DNA of 64,000 nt. Origin: ZC4RG30 sp035556135 (GTDB lineage: Bacteria; Pseudomonadota; Gammaproteobacteria; Steroidobacterales; Steroidobacteraceae). This document shows, piece after piece, positions 8,332-17,228 of this stretch. The notes beneath the pieces were generated by a model. The model did not search any database and was not told the DNA's origin. It saw only the letters and a program-made list of their open reading frames with translations. The DNA is taken from NCBI GenBank assembly GCA_035556135.1, contig DATMFO010000003.1:1674001-1738000 (forward strand), read 5' to 3'. Within the stretch, counting starts at the first letter, position 1; every line of letters begins with the position of its first letter. Made by a program: the position numbers and the translations under genes.

Positions 8332-9543
8332 CTATCGCCGGCTTCGCGCCAGGTGCTGCAGGTAGCGCGCTGAGATGACTTCCACAAGCTTGCGCGCCAG
8401 CTCCGTCTTCGCGCCCGACCCCAGCTCGAGCTTTCCACCACCCGGCCAGTACAGCGTGAGGGCGTTGTCATCGCGCTCGAAGCACTTGGTCTCGCCCACC
8501 TCGTTGGCCGCGATCAGGTCCAGCCGCTTGCGTTCCAGCTTCGAGAGCGCGTGCTTCTCGACGTCGTTGGTCTCGGCGGCAAATCCCACCATGTAGGGCC
8601 GGTCGGCACGCGCGGCCACGGTGGCGAGGATGTCCACCGTGCGCTCCATGCGCACTTCCAGTGTGTCGCTCACCTTCTTGATCTTGGTGCAGGCCGGTTC
8701 GGCGGGTCGGTAGTCGGCCACGGCCGCGGCGCCGATGAAGATGTCGGTGCCGGAAAGCTCGGCCTGCACCGCCTCATACATCTGCTGCGCACTCTCCACG
8801 CACACACGGCGCACACCGGCCGGCACGGGGAGGTTCACCGGCCCGCTGACCATCACCACTTCAGCGCCACGCTCGCGCGCGGCCTGCGCCACGGCGTAGC
8901 CCATCTTTCCGGAACTGCGGTTGCTGATGAAACGCACCGGATCGATGGCCTCACGCGTGGGGCCCGCAGTGATCAGCACCTTGCGGCCCTTCAGCGGGCC
9001 TTCCGCCGGCAGCACCGAGAAGACACTGGTTGCGATCTCCACGGGCTCGAGCATGCGGCCCTCGCCCACCTCGCCGCAGGCCTGGCTGCCGCTGTCGGGA
9101 CCGAACACATGCACGCCGCGCGCGCGCAGCGTGGCGATGTTGGCCTGGGTGGCGGCATTGGCCCACATCACGCGGTTCATCGCCGGCGCGACCGCCAGCG
9201 GTGCGCTGGTGGCCAGACACACGGTGTTCAGCAGGTTGTCGGCCATGCCATGCGCGAGCTGCGCGATGAAGTCGGCAGTGGCCGGCGCGATCAGCACGAA
9301 GTCGGCCCAGCGCGCGAGTTCGATGTGGCTCATCGCCCGCTCGGCGGTCTCATCCCAAAGGTCGCTGCGCACCTCGCGGCCGGAGACGGCCTGGAAGGTC
9401 AGCGGCTGCACGAACTCGCGCGCGCCGGTGGTCATCACCACCTGCACTTGCGCGCCGCGCTCGATGAGGCGCCGCACGACGTCGGGGCTCTTGTAGGCCG
9501 CGATGCCGCCGGTGACGCCAAGCAGGATGCGTTTGCCGCTCAT
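8332..9543 (-). CDS. coaBC: Bifunctional phosphopantothenoylcysteine decarboxylase / phosphopantothenate-cysteine ligase
   Basis: A 403-residue bifunctional enzyme of coenzyme A synthesis. The N-terminal CoaC flavoprotein half (1 to about 185) has the GVTGGIAAYKSPDVVRRL FMN segment, SHIELARWAD with the active-site His, and the APAMNRVMW substrate loop. The C-terminal CoaB half begins KVLITAGPTREAIDPVRFISNRSSGKMG, which binds CTP, and includes KIKK and GFAAET. The start at 9543 gives the normal N-terminus; the upstream in-frame extension to 9645 is not family-like. It runs convergent with the acetyltransferase gene, leaving 14 bases between. Confidence 0.97.
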   Translation of the reverse strand: MSGKRILLGVTGGIAAYKSPDVVRRLIERGAQVQVVMTTGAREFVQPLTFQAVSGREVRSDLWDETAERAMSHIELARWADFVLIAPATADFIAQLAHGMADNLLNTVCLATSAPLAVAPAMNRVMWANAATQANIATLRARGVHVFGPDSGSQACGEVGEGRMLEPVEIATSVFSVLPAEGPLKGRKVLITAGPTREAIDPVRFISNRSSGKMGYAVAQAARERGAEVVMVSGPVNLPVPAGVRRVCVESAQQMYEAVQAELSGTDIFIGAAAVADYRPAEPACTKIKKVSDTLEVRMERTVDILATVAARADRPYMVGFAAETNDVEKHALSKLERKRLDLIAANEVGETKCFERDDNALTLYWPGGGKLELGSGAKTELARKLVEVISARYLQHLARSRR

Positions 9544-9673
9544 GGGTGAAAGTGTGGAATCGCGGCTGCCGGTTATCCATGTACCGGGGCGGATTTGCTT
9601 ATCCACAATGGCGCATCGGGCCCGGCAACCTGCCGATGCAGCCACCCTGGGGCCGGCCAGTGTGCGCGATTCC

Positions 9674-10675
9674 TCACTTCTGCCGGGATTTCACGCGTCG
9701 CACCACCGTGAGGCCGATGGCGGCCAGCGGGGTGGCCACGAAAAGCCCCAGCCCGCCCGCCATGATCCCCAGCAGGAACTGCGCGGTGATGGTCAGCGCC
9801 GGGGGCAGGCTCACGGTCCTGCGCTGGATGAACGGGGTGATCAGGTAGCTCTCCACCGCCTGCACGCCGATGTAGAGCAGCGCGACATACAGGGCGGGGC
9901 GGGGTCCGTCGAGCAGGCTCAGCAGCACCGCCGGTACCGCGGCCAGCACGGGACCGATGTTGGGCACGAAGGCGAACAGGGCCGCGATCAGCGCCAGGAT
10001 CAGCGCCAGCGGCACACCCAGCAGGGTCAGGCCGATGAAGGTGAGCACACCGATGATGGACATCGACAGCAGCGTGCCGAACAGCCAGTAGCGCAGCACC
10101 GAGCCGCATTCGGCGAGCAGCGCGCGGGTGCGGGCGCGCGAGCCTTCCGGCACCAGGAACAGCAGGCCGCGCTGGTACAGGCCCGGCTCCACCGCCAGGT
10201 AGAGGCCGACGAAAAGGATCAGCACCAGGTTGGCCAGGGCGCCGAAGGTGGTGGAGAAGGCGCCGGCGAGGCCGGTCCACAGGCCGCGGCTGGAGGCGAC
10301 ATCGTCCACGCCCGGGTTGGACTCCAGCAGGTCCCTCCCCCATTGGTACTGCCCCAGCCGGCTTCGCGCGAGTTCGAGCAGTTCCGGCACCCGCTCCCGC
10401 ACCTCGTCGGCCTGGGTGGCCACGGCAGGGGCCACGGCCCAGGAAGTGGCCACGGCTACCGCCAGCAGCACGACGATGACGATGAGCAGCCACCAGCCAT
10501 AGCTGAGCGGGGTATGTCGCGCGAGCCGGGCAGCGGGCGCATTCAGGCCCACTGCCAGCAGCACGGCCACGAACAGCACCAGCAGGAAGCTGCCGAACTG
10601 CCACAGCAGCACGCCGGCGAGCGCCAGGGCGAGCAGGGTCCGGATGTGCCGGATGGCGGTTCCACTGGTTGGCAT
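9674..10675 (-). CDS. AI-2E family transporter (PerM/TqsA-like)
   Basis: A 333-residue membrane protein with about eight hydrophobic helices and the AI-2E/UPF0118 hallmarks: an N-terminal pair of helices, a soluble helix-rich loop (about 85-150), then LVLILFVGLYLAVEPGLYQRGLLFLVP and the C-terminal LIALFAFVPNIGPVLAAVPAVLLSLL and SYLITPFIQRRTVSLPPALTI blocks. Named members export autoinducer-2 or act as Na+/H+ antiporters, so the substrate is not predictable. It is divergent from radC, with 92 bases between the start codons. Confidence 0.9.
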   Translation of the reverse strand: MPTSGTAIRHIRTLLALALAGVLLWQFGSFLLVLFVAVLLAVGLNAPAARLARHTPLSYGWWLLIVIVVLLAVAVATSWAVAPAVATQADEVRERVPELLELARSRLGQYQWGRDLLESNPGVDDVASSRGLWTGLAGAFSTTFGALANLVLILFVGLYLAVEPGLYQRGLLFLVPEGSRARTRALLAECGSVLRYWLFGTLLSMSIIGVLTFIGLTLLGVPLALILALIAALFAFVPNIGPVLAAVPAVLLSLLDGPRPALYVALLYIGVQAVESYLITPFIQRRTVSLPPALTITAQFLLGIMAGGLGLFVATPLAAIGLTVVRRVKSRQK

Positions 10676-10767
10676 GGCGCCAAGCTAACTTTCTTGTGTT
10701 TGTGGCAAGGAATGGGCCCCTTGGCAGGGCGATGAGCCGTTCAGACTCGGGGCTGGAGGGACCGAAC

Positions 10768-11442
10768 ATGTCGATTCGTGACTGGCCGGCCGCAGAGCGG
10801 CCCCGGGAAAAGCTGCTGGCGCATGGGCCCGACCGGCTCACCGATGCAGAGCTGCTGGCAGTGTTGTTTGGCACCGGCTGCCGCGGCAAAAGCGCGGTGG
10901 AGCTGGGCGGGGAGCTGATCCGGCAGTTCGGATCGCTGCGCGGCCTGATGTCCGCAGACCGTGGCCGGTGCAGCGACACCCCGGGGCTCGGGCACCGCCG
11001 TTACGGGCTGATGCAGGCCGCGCTGGAACTGTCGCGACGGCATTTCCAGCAGGAGGCGGCGGCCGGCCCCTTGCTCGGCTCCCCGGCCGCCACCCGGGTG
11101 TTCCTCGTCGCCCGGCTGCGCGACCTGCCCTACGAGGTGTTCTGCGCCCTGTTCCTGGACAACCGGCACCGGCTGATCGCCTTCGATGAGCTGTTCCGGG
11201 GCACCATCGACGGGGCCAGCGTGCATCCCCGGGAGGTGGTGCGGCAGGCGCTTTGCCGCAATGCAGCAGCGGTGATCCTGGCCCACAACCACCCTTCCGG
11301 GGTGGCTGAGCCCAGCCAGGCGGACGAACTCATCACCCTGCGGCTCCGGGACGCCCTTGGGCTGGTCGACATCCGGGTGCTGGACCATCTCATCGTCGGG
11401 GACAGCCGCTGCGTTTCCCTGGCGGAGCGCGGGGTGCTCTAG
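10768..11442 (+). CDS. radC: RadC-like JAB/MPN domain protein
   Basis: A 224-residue RadC family protein. It opens with the canonical SIRDWPAAERPREKLL, a helix-hairpin-helix-like region (about 35-85), and a C-terminal MPN+/JAMM zinc site HNHPSG (His173, His175) with Asp186 in PSQAD. Despite its name, RadC is not an established repair enzyme; JAMM residues suggest metalloprotease or hydrolase chemistry. I chose ATG 10768 because it matches family length and has GGAGG at 10755-10759. The rpmB-rpmG genes follow, an arrangement conserved in many Gammaproteobacteria. Confidence 0.95.
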   Translation: MSIRDWPAAERPREKLLAHGPDRLTDAELLAVLFGTGCRGKSAVELGGELIRQFGSLRGLMSADRGRCSDTPGLGHRRYGLMQAALELSRRHFQQEAAAGPLLGSPAATRVFLVARLRDLPYEVFCALFLDNRHRLIAFDELFRGTIDGASVHPREVVRQALCRNAAAVILAHNHPSGVAEPSQADELITLRLRDALGLVDIRVLDHLIVGDSRCVSLAERGVL

Positions 11443-11461
11443 GCAAGCCCGAACCGGCCCC

Positions 11462-11491
11462 TTGCCCGGGTGGCGCCCCGACTGGTATAAA
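11462..11491 (+). promoter_or_regulatory. Candidate sigma-70 promoter of rpmB-rpmG
   Basis: The sequence shows -35 TTGCCC (11462-11467), an 18-base spacer and -10 TATAAA (11486-11491), about 60 bases before the rpmB start. The -10 box differs from consensus at one position, the -35 at two. It lies downstream of the radC stop, so it would drive the ribosomal genes independently of radC. Confidence 0.55.
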
Positions 11492-11554
11492 GCACGCCCT
11501 TTTTGGCGCCCTGCCCCCGGCCGGTCGCCGCAACTGGAACCCAAGGATTTCGCC

Positions 11555-11791
11555 ATGTCCCGCGTCTGCGAAGTGACCGGCAAGCGCCCGACGGTCGGCA
11601 ACACCGTCTCGCATGCCAACAACAAGAAGAAGCGCCGCTTCCTGCCCAACCTGCATGAGCAGCGTTTCTGGCTGGAAGACGAGAAGCGCTGGATCAAGCT
11701 GCGCGTTTCGAGCCGCGGCCTGCGCACCATCGAAAAGAACGGCATCGACGCGGTGATCGCCAAGATGCGCGCCTCTGGCGCGTCGGTCTGA
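11555..11791 (+). CDS. rpmB: 50S ribosomal protein L28
   Basis: The 78-residue bacterial L28 starts MSRVCEVTGKRPTVGNTVSHANNKKKRRF, the standard N-terminus, and ends in the usual basic helix. L28 binds 23S rRNA in the large subunit. This start gives exactly the normal length; the upstream in-frame sequence lies inside radC. The Cys5 seen here belongs to the zinc-dependent (C+) or remnant type, but no full four-Cys set is evident. It is cotranscribed with rpmG, 10 bases downstream. Confidence 0.97.
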   Translation: MSRVCEVTGKRPTVGNTVSHANNKKKRRFLPNLHEQRFWLEDEKRWIKLRVSSRGLRTIEKNGIDAVIAKMRASGASV

Positions 11792-11801
11792 AGGAGCTGC
11801 C

Positions 11802-11957
11802 ATGCGCGAGAAAGTGAAGCTGCTGTCCACGGCCAACACCGGACACTTCTACGTGGCGATGAAGAACAAGCGCCTGCATCCGGAGAAGCTCGAGACCAAG
11901 AAGTACGATCCGGTGGTGCGCAAGCACGTGACGTACAAGGAAACCAAGATCAAGTAA
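11802..11957 (+). CDS. rpmG: 50S ribosomal protein L33
   Basis: A 51-residue gene. The protein begins MREKVKLLSTANTGHFYV and contains KNKRLHPEKLETKKYDPVVRKHV, the L33 signature. It lacks the CxxC pairs of zinc-binding L33 paralogues, so it is the zinc-independent (C-) form. A ribosome binding site AAGGAG (11791-11796) overlaps the end of rpmB. An intrinsic terminator follows 37 bases after the stop. Confidence 0.96.
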   Translation: MREKVKLLSTANTGHFYVAMKNKRLHPEKLETKKYDPVVRKHVTYKETKIK

Positions 11958-11991
11958 GCGGCCCTCTCCAGGCTCTTGCTAGTCCGCGCAG

Positions 11992-12016
11992 AACCCGCCT
12001 CGGCGGGTTTTGCGTT
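11992..12016 (+). terminator. Rho-independent terminator after rpmG
   Basis: An inverted repeat AACCCGCC-TC-GGCGGGTT (11992-12009) is followed by a T-rich stretch (TTTTGCGTTTT). It lies 34 bases after the rpmG stop and ends the rpmB-rpmG transcript before mutM. Confidence 0.85.
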
Positions 12017-12098
12017 TTGTGGGTTCCACAAACCGCCAGGTGCAGGCAGCTGGCGACTTCTGGACAGCCTTCACGCGGGTGCGATACTCCGGGGGAAC

Positions 12099-12914
12099 AT
12101 GCCTGAACTGCCGGAAGTCGAGACCACCGCGCGCGGCATCGCGCCGCATGTCACCGACCGCACCATCGTCCGCCTGCCCGTGCACCAGCCGAGCCTGCGC
12201 TGGCGGGTGCATGCGCGCCTGCCGGCGTGGGCGCAGGGACAGCGCATCCATGCGGTGCAGAGGCGCGCCAAGTACCTGCTGCTGCGGCTGGATGAGGGGC
12301 ACCTGATGGTGCACCTGGGAATGTCGGGCAGCCTGCGCGTGCTGCCGGTAAGTACCGCCCGCGAGACGCACGATCATTTCGACGTGGAACTGGATTCGGG
12401 CTGGACGCTGCGCTTCAACGATCCGCGGCGCTTCGGCAGCCTGCATCACCTCACTGGCGATCCGGCCGGCCATCCCCTGCTGCGCGACCTGGCGCCCGAA
12501 CCGCTGGATGACGCCTTCGATGCGGACTACCTGCACAGCGTGCTGCGCCGGCGGCGGGTGGCGGTGAAGCTGGCCATCATGAACAGCCAGCTGGTGGTGG
12601 GGGTGGGCAACATCTATGCGAGCGAGGCGCTGTTCCGCGCGGGCATCCGCCCGGGACGCGCGGCGCGTTCGTTGACGCGTGCCGAGTGCACCACGCTGGT
12701 GGATTCGATCAGGACGGTGCTGGGCGAGGCCATCCTCGCCGGCGGCACGACCTTGCGCGACTACGTGGGCGCGGGCGGGGAGCCGGGTTACTTCAAGCAG
12801 AAGCTGTTCGTCTACGGCCGTGCCGGGGCGCAATGCCTGCGCTGCGGGGCGCTGGTGAAGCAGCGCGTGCAGGGCCAGCGGGCAACCTACTGGTGCCCGA
12901 CCTGCCAGCAGTAG
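12099..12914 (+). CDS. mutM: Formamidopyrimidine-DNA glycosylase
   Basis: A 271-residue bifunctional base-excision repair glycosylase/AP lyase that removes 8-oxoguanine and formamidopyrimidines. After Met removal the catalytic Pro2-Glu3 (PELPEVET) is at the N-terminus. RRAKYLLL supplies the conserved Lys, MNSQLVVGVGNIYASEALFRAGI is the helix-two-turn-helix, and the C-terminal zinc finger has CLRC...CPTC (about 247-269). The start at 12099 is the only one that places PE at positions 2-3, and a GGGGGA tract precedes it. A second DNA glycosylase follows 19 bases downstream, so this forms a repair pair. Confidence 0.97.
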   Translation: MPELPEVETTARGIAPHVTDRTIVRLPVHQPSLRWRVHARLPAWAQGQRIHAVQRRAKYLLLRLDEGHLMVHLGMSGSLRVLPVSTARETHDHFDVELDSGWTLRFNDPRRFGSLHHLTGDPAGHPLLRDLAPEPLDDAFDADYLHSVLRRRRVAVKLAIMNSQLVVGVGNIYASEALFRAGIRPGRAARSLTRAECTTLVDSIRTVLGEAILAGGTTLRDYVGAGGEPGYFKQKLFVYGRAGAQCLRCGALVKQRVQGQRATYWCPTCQQ

Positions 12915-12933
12915 GGCTGGCGAAGGCAAGGGG

Positions 12934-13656
12934 ATGAAGGCGCGATTACTAAGGCATTTCGCCACAAAAGACCCCGTGGTGGCGTCGATTGTTTCAATAT
13001 CGACGGCATATGACCTTCACCGGAAGCCGGAGCGCACGGTGTTCGAGACGCTGGCGCGCTCCATCGCCAGCCAGCAGCTCTCCGGCGTGGTGGCCGGCAA
13101 GATCATCGGGCGCCTGGTCGATCTGCATGGCGGCCGCTTCCCCACGCCGCAGCAACTGGTGGCGGCCACACCGGAGTCATTGCGGGCGGTGGGCTTCTCC
13201 TTCGCCAAGATCGCGGCACTGAAGGACCTGGCTGCGCATGTGCTCGACGGCAGGCTGCCGGCGGATGAGGTGCTGGCCAAGATGGAGGATGATGCGGTAA
13301 TCGCGCGCTGCGTGGCGGTGCGCGGCGTCGGCCCCTGGACGGCGCAGATGCTGCTGATGTTCCACCTCGGCCGGCTCGATGTGATGCCCGCCGATGACTA
13401 CGGGGTGCGCAACGGCTTCCGCCTGGCCTACGGACTGAAGGGACTGCCGAAGCCCAAGGCGCTGCTGGCCTACGCCGAACGCTGGAAGCCGTATCGCTCG
13501 GCCGGGGCCTGGTACCTGTGGCGCGCGGTGGAACTGCACCAGCAGGGCCTGCTGCCGAGGCGCGCCGGCCGTGCGCCGCGCATCGAGATCGTGCTGCCCG
13601 TTGCCGCGCCGGTGAAGAAAGTGAAGAAGCCTGGCAAGGCCAGGCGCGCTCAGTAA
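12934..13656 (+). CDS. DNA-3-methyladenine glycosylase, AlkA/HhH-GPD type
   Basis: A 240-residue HhH-GPD base-excision glycosylase. It has FETLARSIASQQLSG (about 31-45), the helix-hairpin-helix VRGVGPWTAQMLLMF (about 129-143), and the catalytic Asp in the following DVMPADDYGVRNG segment. The C-terminal SAGAWYLWRAVE block is also typical. It probably excises alkylated purines such as 3-methyladenine. There is no Ada-like N-terminal part and no Fe-S cluster motif. The last residues are a basic Lys/Arg tail. Its stop overlaps the stop of the convergent ankyrin gene by a few bases. Confidence 0.9.
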   Translation: MKARLLRHFATKDPVVASIVSISTAYDLHRKPERTVFETLARSIASQQLSGVVAGKIIGRLVDLHGGRFPTPQQLVAATPESLRAVGFSFAKIAALKDLAAHVLDGRLPADEVLAKMEDDAVIARCVAVRGVGPWTAQMLLMFHLGRLDVMPADDYGVRNGFRLAYGLKGLPKPKALLAYAERWKPYRSAGAWYLWRAVELHQQGLLPRRAGRAPRIEIVLPVAAPVKKVKKPGKARRAQ

Positions 13657-15173
13657 GGCAGCGCGGGTACTTCGGCGACCACGACAGGCCGCGCACCGGG
13701 CGGCAGTGGCGGTGCAGCCGGGGATTCCTTCGTGGCGCCCAGCTTGCGCAGGGCCGCCGCCATCTCGTTCTTCGGCGCCGGCGCATTCTCGAGGAAACCC
13801 AGGCGATAGCGGCCCATCGCGTAGTCCAGCGGTGTCTTGCCGTCGGCGTCCTCGGCATCGACGTTGGCGCCCGCGTCTTTCAGCACCTGCGCCAGTTTCG
13901 GCCAGCCCTGCAGCGCCGCGCCGTGCATGGCAGTCTCGCCGACATAGCAGTCGGGGATCACCACGTAGCCCGTGCAGCGGATTTCGCCCTGCCTGCCGCC
14001 GGGTGGCTTGTAGCCGGAGGCATTCACGTTGGCGCCGGCTGCCAGCAGCAGCTTCACTGCCTCGATGGCGCGCTCTTCGGTGTAATTGCCGCCTCGCGTG
14101 GGCAGGGCACGGCCGCGCGTGGCGCCGGCCGCGACGATCAGCGGCGTATGGCCGTAGGCATTGGGCAGGTCGACCAGGGCGCCGGCATCCAGCAGCACCT
14201 GCATGGCTGGCAGGTCTGCCGCCTTCGCGGCGCGCAGCAGTGGCGTGGCGCCATAGTCGATGGCGGGATCGGCCAGGCGGTCCTGCGACACCATGCGGTA
14301 GGGCGGACGCAGCTTCAGCTGTGCATTGGGATTCGCGCCGCGCGCCAGCAGCAGGCGGATGATGTCGAGGCCGGTGGCCTGGTCCATGGTGGGCAGTTCG
14401 ACGCGGGCGCCGGTGGGCAGGGTGTTCATGTCCACCGCCATGTACAGCGGGGTCTGGCCCCACCAGTCCCAGGTGTGCACGTCGGCGCCGGATTCGATGA
14501 GGAAGCGTGCCGTGTCCCAGTGGCCATTCATGAGCGCGAGGATCAGCGCAGTGCTGCCATCCGGATCGGCGAAGTTGATGTCGGCACCGGCCTTCAGCAG
14601 CGCGCGCACGCTTTCGAGGTGCCCATTGCGCGCCGCGAACAGCAGCGCGGAAAGGCCGCCGCGGTTGAGGTCCTTGGGTCGCTCTTCGGCCGTCATGCGG
14701 CGGGGCCAGTCGCGCACGGTGGAGCGTGCGTTCACGTCGGCACCCCTGGAGGCCAGGTAGCGGATCATCTCTGGCTGGCCCTGCGCCGCCGCCCAGATCA
14801 GCGCGGTCTGCCCGCCCCAGCTCTCGCGCGCGTCCACCTGCGCACCGGCCTTCACCAGCAGCCTTGCTGCATCCACATTGCCGGTGCGGGCCACGATCAT
14901 CAGCGCCGTCTCACCCTCGGCATTGGCCTGGCGCGGATCGGCACCGGCGTCGAGCAGCAGCTTGAGTACCCCGGTGTCGCCGCGTCGGGCGGCTTCAGAC
15001 AGCGGCGTGGCGCCGAAGTCGTTCGCCTCGCCGGGATCGGCACCGTCCCGCAGCAGCTGCGCCACGCGCGCAGCATCACCGCGGTAGGCGGCGTCGAGCA
15101 GTGGCGTGCTGTCTGCGGCCAGCGCCGCCGTCGCGCCGAACCACAACACCAGTGAAAGCAGCCCGCGGGCCAT
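13650..15173 (-). CDS. Periplasmic ankyrin-repeat protein
   Basis: A 507-residue exported protein with a Sec signal (about 1-19, ...AALA-AD) followed by about 10-12 ankyrin repeats running from TPLLDAAYRGDAARVAQLL to the end. Many repeats show the GATPL, GxTALI and LLxAGADxN consensus. Some repeats carry long insertions (for example SGYKPPGGRQGEIRCTGY, and one with RMTAEERPKD). It has no catalytic domain, so it likely mediates protein contacts in the periplasm. It lies 3 bases upstream of the coaD stop on the same strand, and the order suggests cotranscription after coaD. Confidence 0.9.
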   Translation of the reverse strand: MARGLLSLVLWFGATAALAADSTPLLDAAYRGDAARVAQLLRDGADPGEANDFGATPLSEAARRGDTGVLKLLLDAGADPRQANAEGETALMIVARTGNVDAARLLVKAGAQVDARESWGGQTALIWAAAQGQPEMIRYLASRGADVNARSTVRDWPRRMTAEERPKDLNRGGLSALLFAARNGHLESVRALLKAGADINFADPDGSTALILALMNGHWDTARFLIESGADVHTWDWWGQTPLYMAVDMNTLPTGARVELPTMDQATGLDIIRLLLARGANPNAQLKLRPPYRMVSQDRLADPAIDYGATPLLRAAKAADLPAMQVLLDAGALVDLPNAYGHTPLIVAAGATRGRALPTRGGNYTEERAIEAVKLLLAAGANVNASGYKPPGGRQGEIRCTGYVVIPDCYVGETAMHGAALQGWPKLAQVLKDAGANVDAEDADGKTPLDYAMGRYRLGFLENAPAPKNEMAAALRKLGATKESPAAPPLPPGARPVVVAEVPALPY

Positions 15174-15175
15174 GG

Positions 15176-15658
15176 CTACTGCTTGCGCTTGCGGCGCAGC
15201 TCCGCGGACACCAGCGGGTCGACGAACTGGCTCACATCCCCGCCATAGACGGCGATCTCGCGCACCAGCGTGGAAGAGATGAAGGTGAACTGCTCCTGCG
15301 GGGTGAGGAACACCGTCTCGATGCCGGCCAGCAGGTGCCGCTGCATGTTGGCAAGCTGGAACTCGAACTCGAAGTCGGACACCGCGCGCAGGCCGCGCAC
15401 CACGATGCGGATCTGCTGCTGGCGCATGAACTCGGCGGTGAGGCCCGAATAGCCCACCACCTCCACATTGGGGATGTCGGCCAGCACGCCGCGCGTGAGT
15501 GCCACGCGCTCCTCATGCGAGAACATCGGCGTCTTGCCGGGATTGGCGGCCACTGCCACCAGCACATGGTCGAAGATGCCCGCGGCCCGGCGTACCAGGT
15601 CCTTGTGGCCATTGGTGACCGGGTCAAAGGTCCCGGGGTAGATCGCTCGGCGCGGCAT
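15176..15658 (-). CDS. coaD: Pantetheine-phosphate adenylyltransferase
   Basis: A 160-residue nucleotidyltransferase that adenylates 4'-phosphopantetheine to dephospho-CoA, the fourth step of CoA synthesis. It has YPGTFDPVTNGH (residues 7-18, the T/HxGH site) and ISSTLVREI near 128. I chose ATG 15658 because it gives the standard MPRRAIYPGTFDP start; the upstream in-frame sequence belongs to rsmD in another frame. The gene overlaps the 3' end of rsmD by 35 bases, a common rsmD-coaD arrangement, so the two are likely translationally coupled. Confidence 0.97.
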   Translation of the reverse strand: MPRRAIYPGTFDPVTNGHKDLVRRAAGIFDHVLVAVAANPGKTPMFSHEERVALTRGVLADIPNVEVVGYSGLTAEFMRQQQIRIVVRGLRAVSDFEFEFQLANMQRHLLAGIETVFLTPQEQFTFISSTLVREIAVYGGDVSQFVDPLVSAELRRKRKQ

Positions 15659-16208
15659 GCAGCAGATGATACCCGACCTCGCCAGCCTTCCCGGAACGAT
15701 GCAATGTCCAGCCTGCCGGCAAGCCGGGCAGATCGCTGCCGGCGGCACATTCCACGTAACAGAAGCCACCGGGCGCCAGCACCCTGCGTTCGCCAAGCAG
15801 GCGCAGTGCCGGCGCCAGCAGGTCCGCATCAAAGGGCGGATCGAGGAACACGAGGTCGAAACTGTGCGCCGCCTGGGAGCGCAGGAAGGCCAGTGCCTCC
15901 GACCTTTCGACGCGGGCTGCCAGCCCGAAACGCGTGACCGTCTCGCGCAGCACGGCCAGCGCTGCCGCGTTCTGTTCCGCCAGCACTGCCGAGGCCGCAC
16001 CGCGTGACAGGGACTCGAAAGCCAGCGCGCCGCTGCCGGCGAACAGGTCGAGCACGCGCATGCCTGCGATGTGCGGCGCCAGCCAGTTGAACAGCGTCTC
16101 GCGCACGCGATCCGGCGTGGGTCGCAACCCTGGTGCGTCGGGAATGCGCCATTTGCGGCCACGCAGGGCACCGCCAATGATGCGCAGTTCACCAAAGGAG
16201 CGTTTCAT
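15624..16208 (-). CDS. rsmD: 16S rRNA (guanine966-N2)-methyltransferase
   Basis: A 194-residue SAM-dependent methyltransferase that modifies G966 of 16S rRNA. It begins RIIGGALRGRKWRIPDAPGLRPTPDRVRETLFNWL, contains the SAM-binding VLDLFAGSGALAFESLSRGA (about 52-71), and has the N-methyltransferase motif FLDPPFD near 121. It is immediately upstream of coaD, with which it overlaps. It is divergent from ftsY, and only 69 bases separate the two start codons. Confidence 0.96.
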   Translation of the reverse strand: MKRSFGELRIIGGALRGRKWRIPDAPGLRPTPDRVRETLFNWLAPHIAGMRVLDLFAGSGALAFESLSRGAASAVLAEQNAAALAVLRETVTRFGLAARVERSEALAFLRSQAAHSFDLVFLDPPFDADLLAPALRLLGERRVLAPGGFCYVECAAGSDLPGLPAGWTLHRSGKAGEVGYHLLHAAPSDLPRDL

Positions 16209-16277
16209 GCGCGAAGCCTATTACAATGCGCGACTCCTTCCCGCCGCTTTTTCCTTCAGGGCGCCAGCAAGCAGGAC

Positions 16278-17228
16278 ATGGCCGAGTCTCCAGGATTTTT
16301 TGGCCGCCTGCGCGAGAAGCTCTCGCGCAGCGCGACGCGTCTCGCAGGGGATTTCGCCGGCCTTTTCCGTGGCCGGAAGATCGATGCGGAACTGCTCGAT
16401 GACCTGGAGGCACGGCTCATCGGCGCCGACCTGGGGGTGGCTGCAACGCAGTCCATCCTCGAGAAGCTGCGCGCCAGCGTGGCCCGGCACGAGTTGGCCG
16501 ATGCCGAAGCATTGCTGGCCGTGCTGCGCGCTGAACTGCTGGCCATCCTGAGACCCTGCGCCAGGCCGCTCACGATTGACCGCAGCCGCAGGCCCTACAC
16601 CGTGATGGTGGTGGGCGTGAACGGGTCGGGCAAGACCACCTCCATCGGCAAGCTGGCGCTGCGCCTGCGGCAGGACGGCCACAAGGTGCTGCTGGCCGCT
16701 GGCGACACCTTCCGCGCCGCTGCCGCCGAGCAGCTGGACATCTGGGCCGGGCGCAGCGGCGCCGAGATCGTGCAGCAGGCCGGCGGCGCCGACCCGGCCG
16801 CGGTGGTGTTCGATGCCCTGCGCGCCGCGCAGGCGAGGGGCTTCGACGTCTTCATTGCCGACACCGCCGGGCGCCTGCACAGCCAGGGCCACCTGATGGA
16901 AGAGCTGAAGAAGATCCGCCGCGTGCTCACGCGGGTTGATCCCGCGGCACCGGACGAGGTGCTGCTGGTGCTCGATGCGAACCAGGGGCAGAACGCACTG
17001 GCGCAGGCGCGCGAATTCCACGCCGCGGTGGGCGTGACAGGCCTGGTGCTCACCAAGCTCGACGGCACCGCGCGCGGCGGCATCGTGGTGGCCATTGCCC
17101 GCGAGCTGGGCCTGCCCATCCGCTTCATCGGCATCGGCGAGCAGCCGGAGGACTTCGGCGAATTCCAGCCCGAGGCCTTCGTCGATGGACTGCTCGGCGG
17201 CGCCGGCGGTGTAAAGTCCAGCGCATGA
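16278..17228 (+). CDS. ftsY: Signal recognition particle receptor FtsY
   Basis: A 316-residue SRP-receptor GTPase that docks ribosome-SRP complexes at the membrane. The NG domain is complete: four-helix N domain (about 15-95), G1 GVNGSGKTT (113-121), DTAGRLHSQGHLMEELKKI (G3 region) and TKLDGTARGGIVVAI (G4). The acidic A domain is nearly absent, so this is a short FtsY. ATG 16278 is the family-like start; longer in-frame starts upstream would overlap the rsmD start. The stop overlaps the ftsE start by ATGA, making ftsY-ftsE-ftsX one translational unit, as in E. coli. Confidence 0.96.
   Translation: MAESPGFFGRLREKLSRSATRLAGDFAGLFRGRKIDAELLDDLEARLIGADLGVAATQSILEKLRASVARHELADAEALLAVLRAELLAILRPCARPLTIDRSRRPYTVMVVGVNGSGKTTSIGKLALRLRQDGHKVLLAAGDTFRAAAAEQLDIWAGRSGAEIVQQAGGADPAAVVFDALRAAQARGFDVFIADTAGRLHSQGHLMEELKKIRRVLTRVDPAAPDEVLLVLDANQGQNALAQAREFHAAVGVTGLVLTKLDGTARGGIVVAIARELGLPIRFIGIGEQPEDFGEFQPEAFVDGLLGGAGGVKSSA

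Noticed and set aside
9573..10979. A 468-codon minus-strand frame over the AI-2E transporter and the start of radC
   Set aside because: The translation is Arg/Ala-rich without family features, while overlapping frames encode clear proteins.
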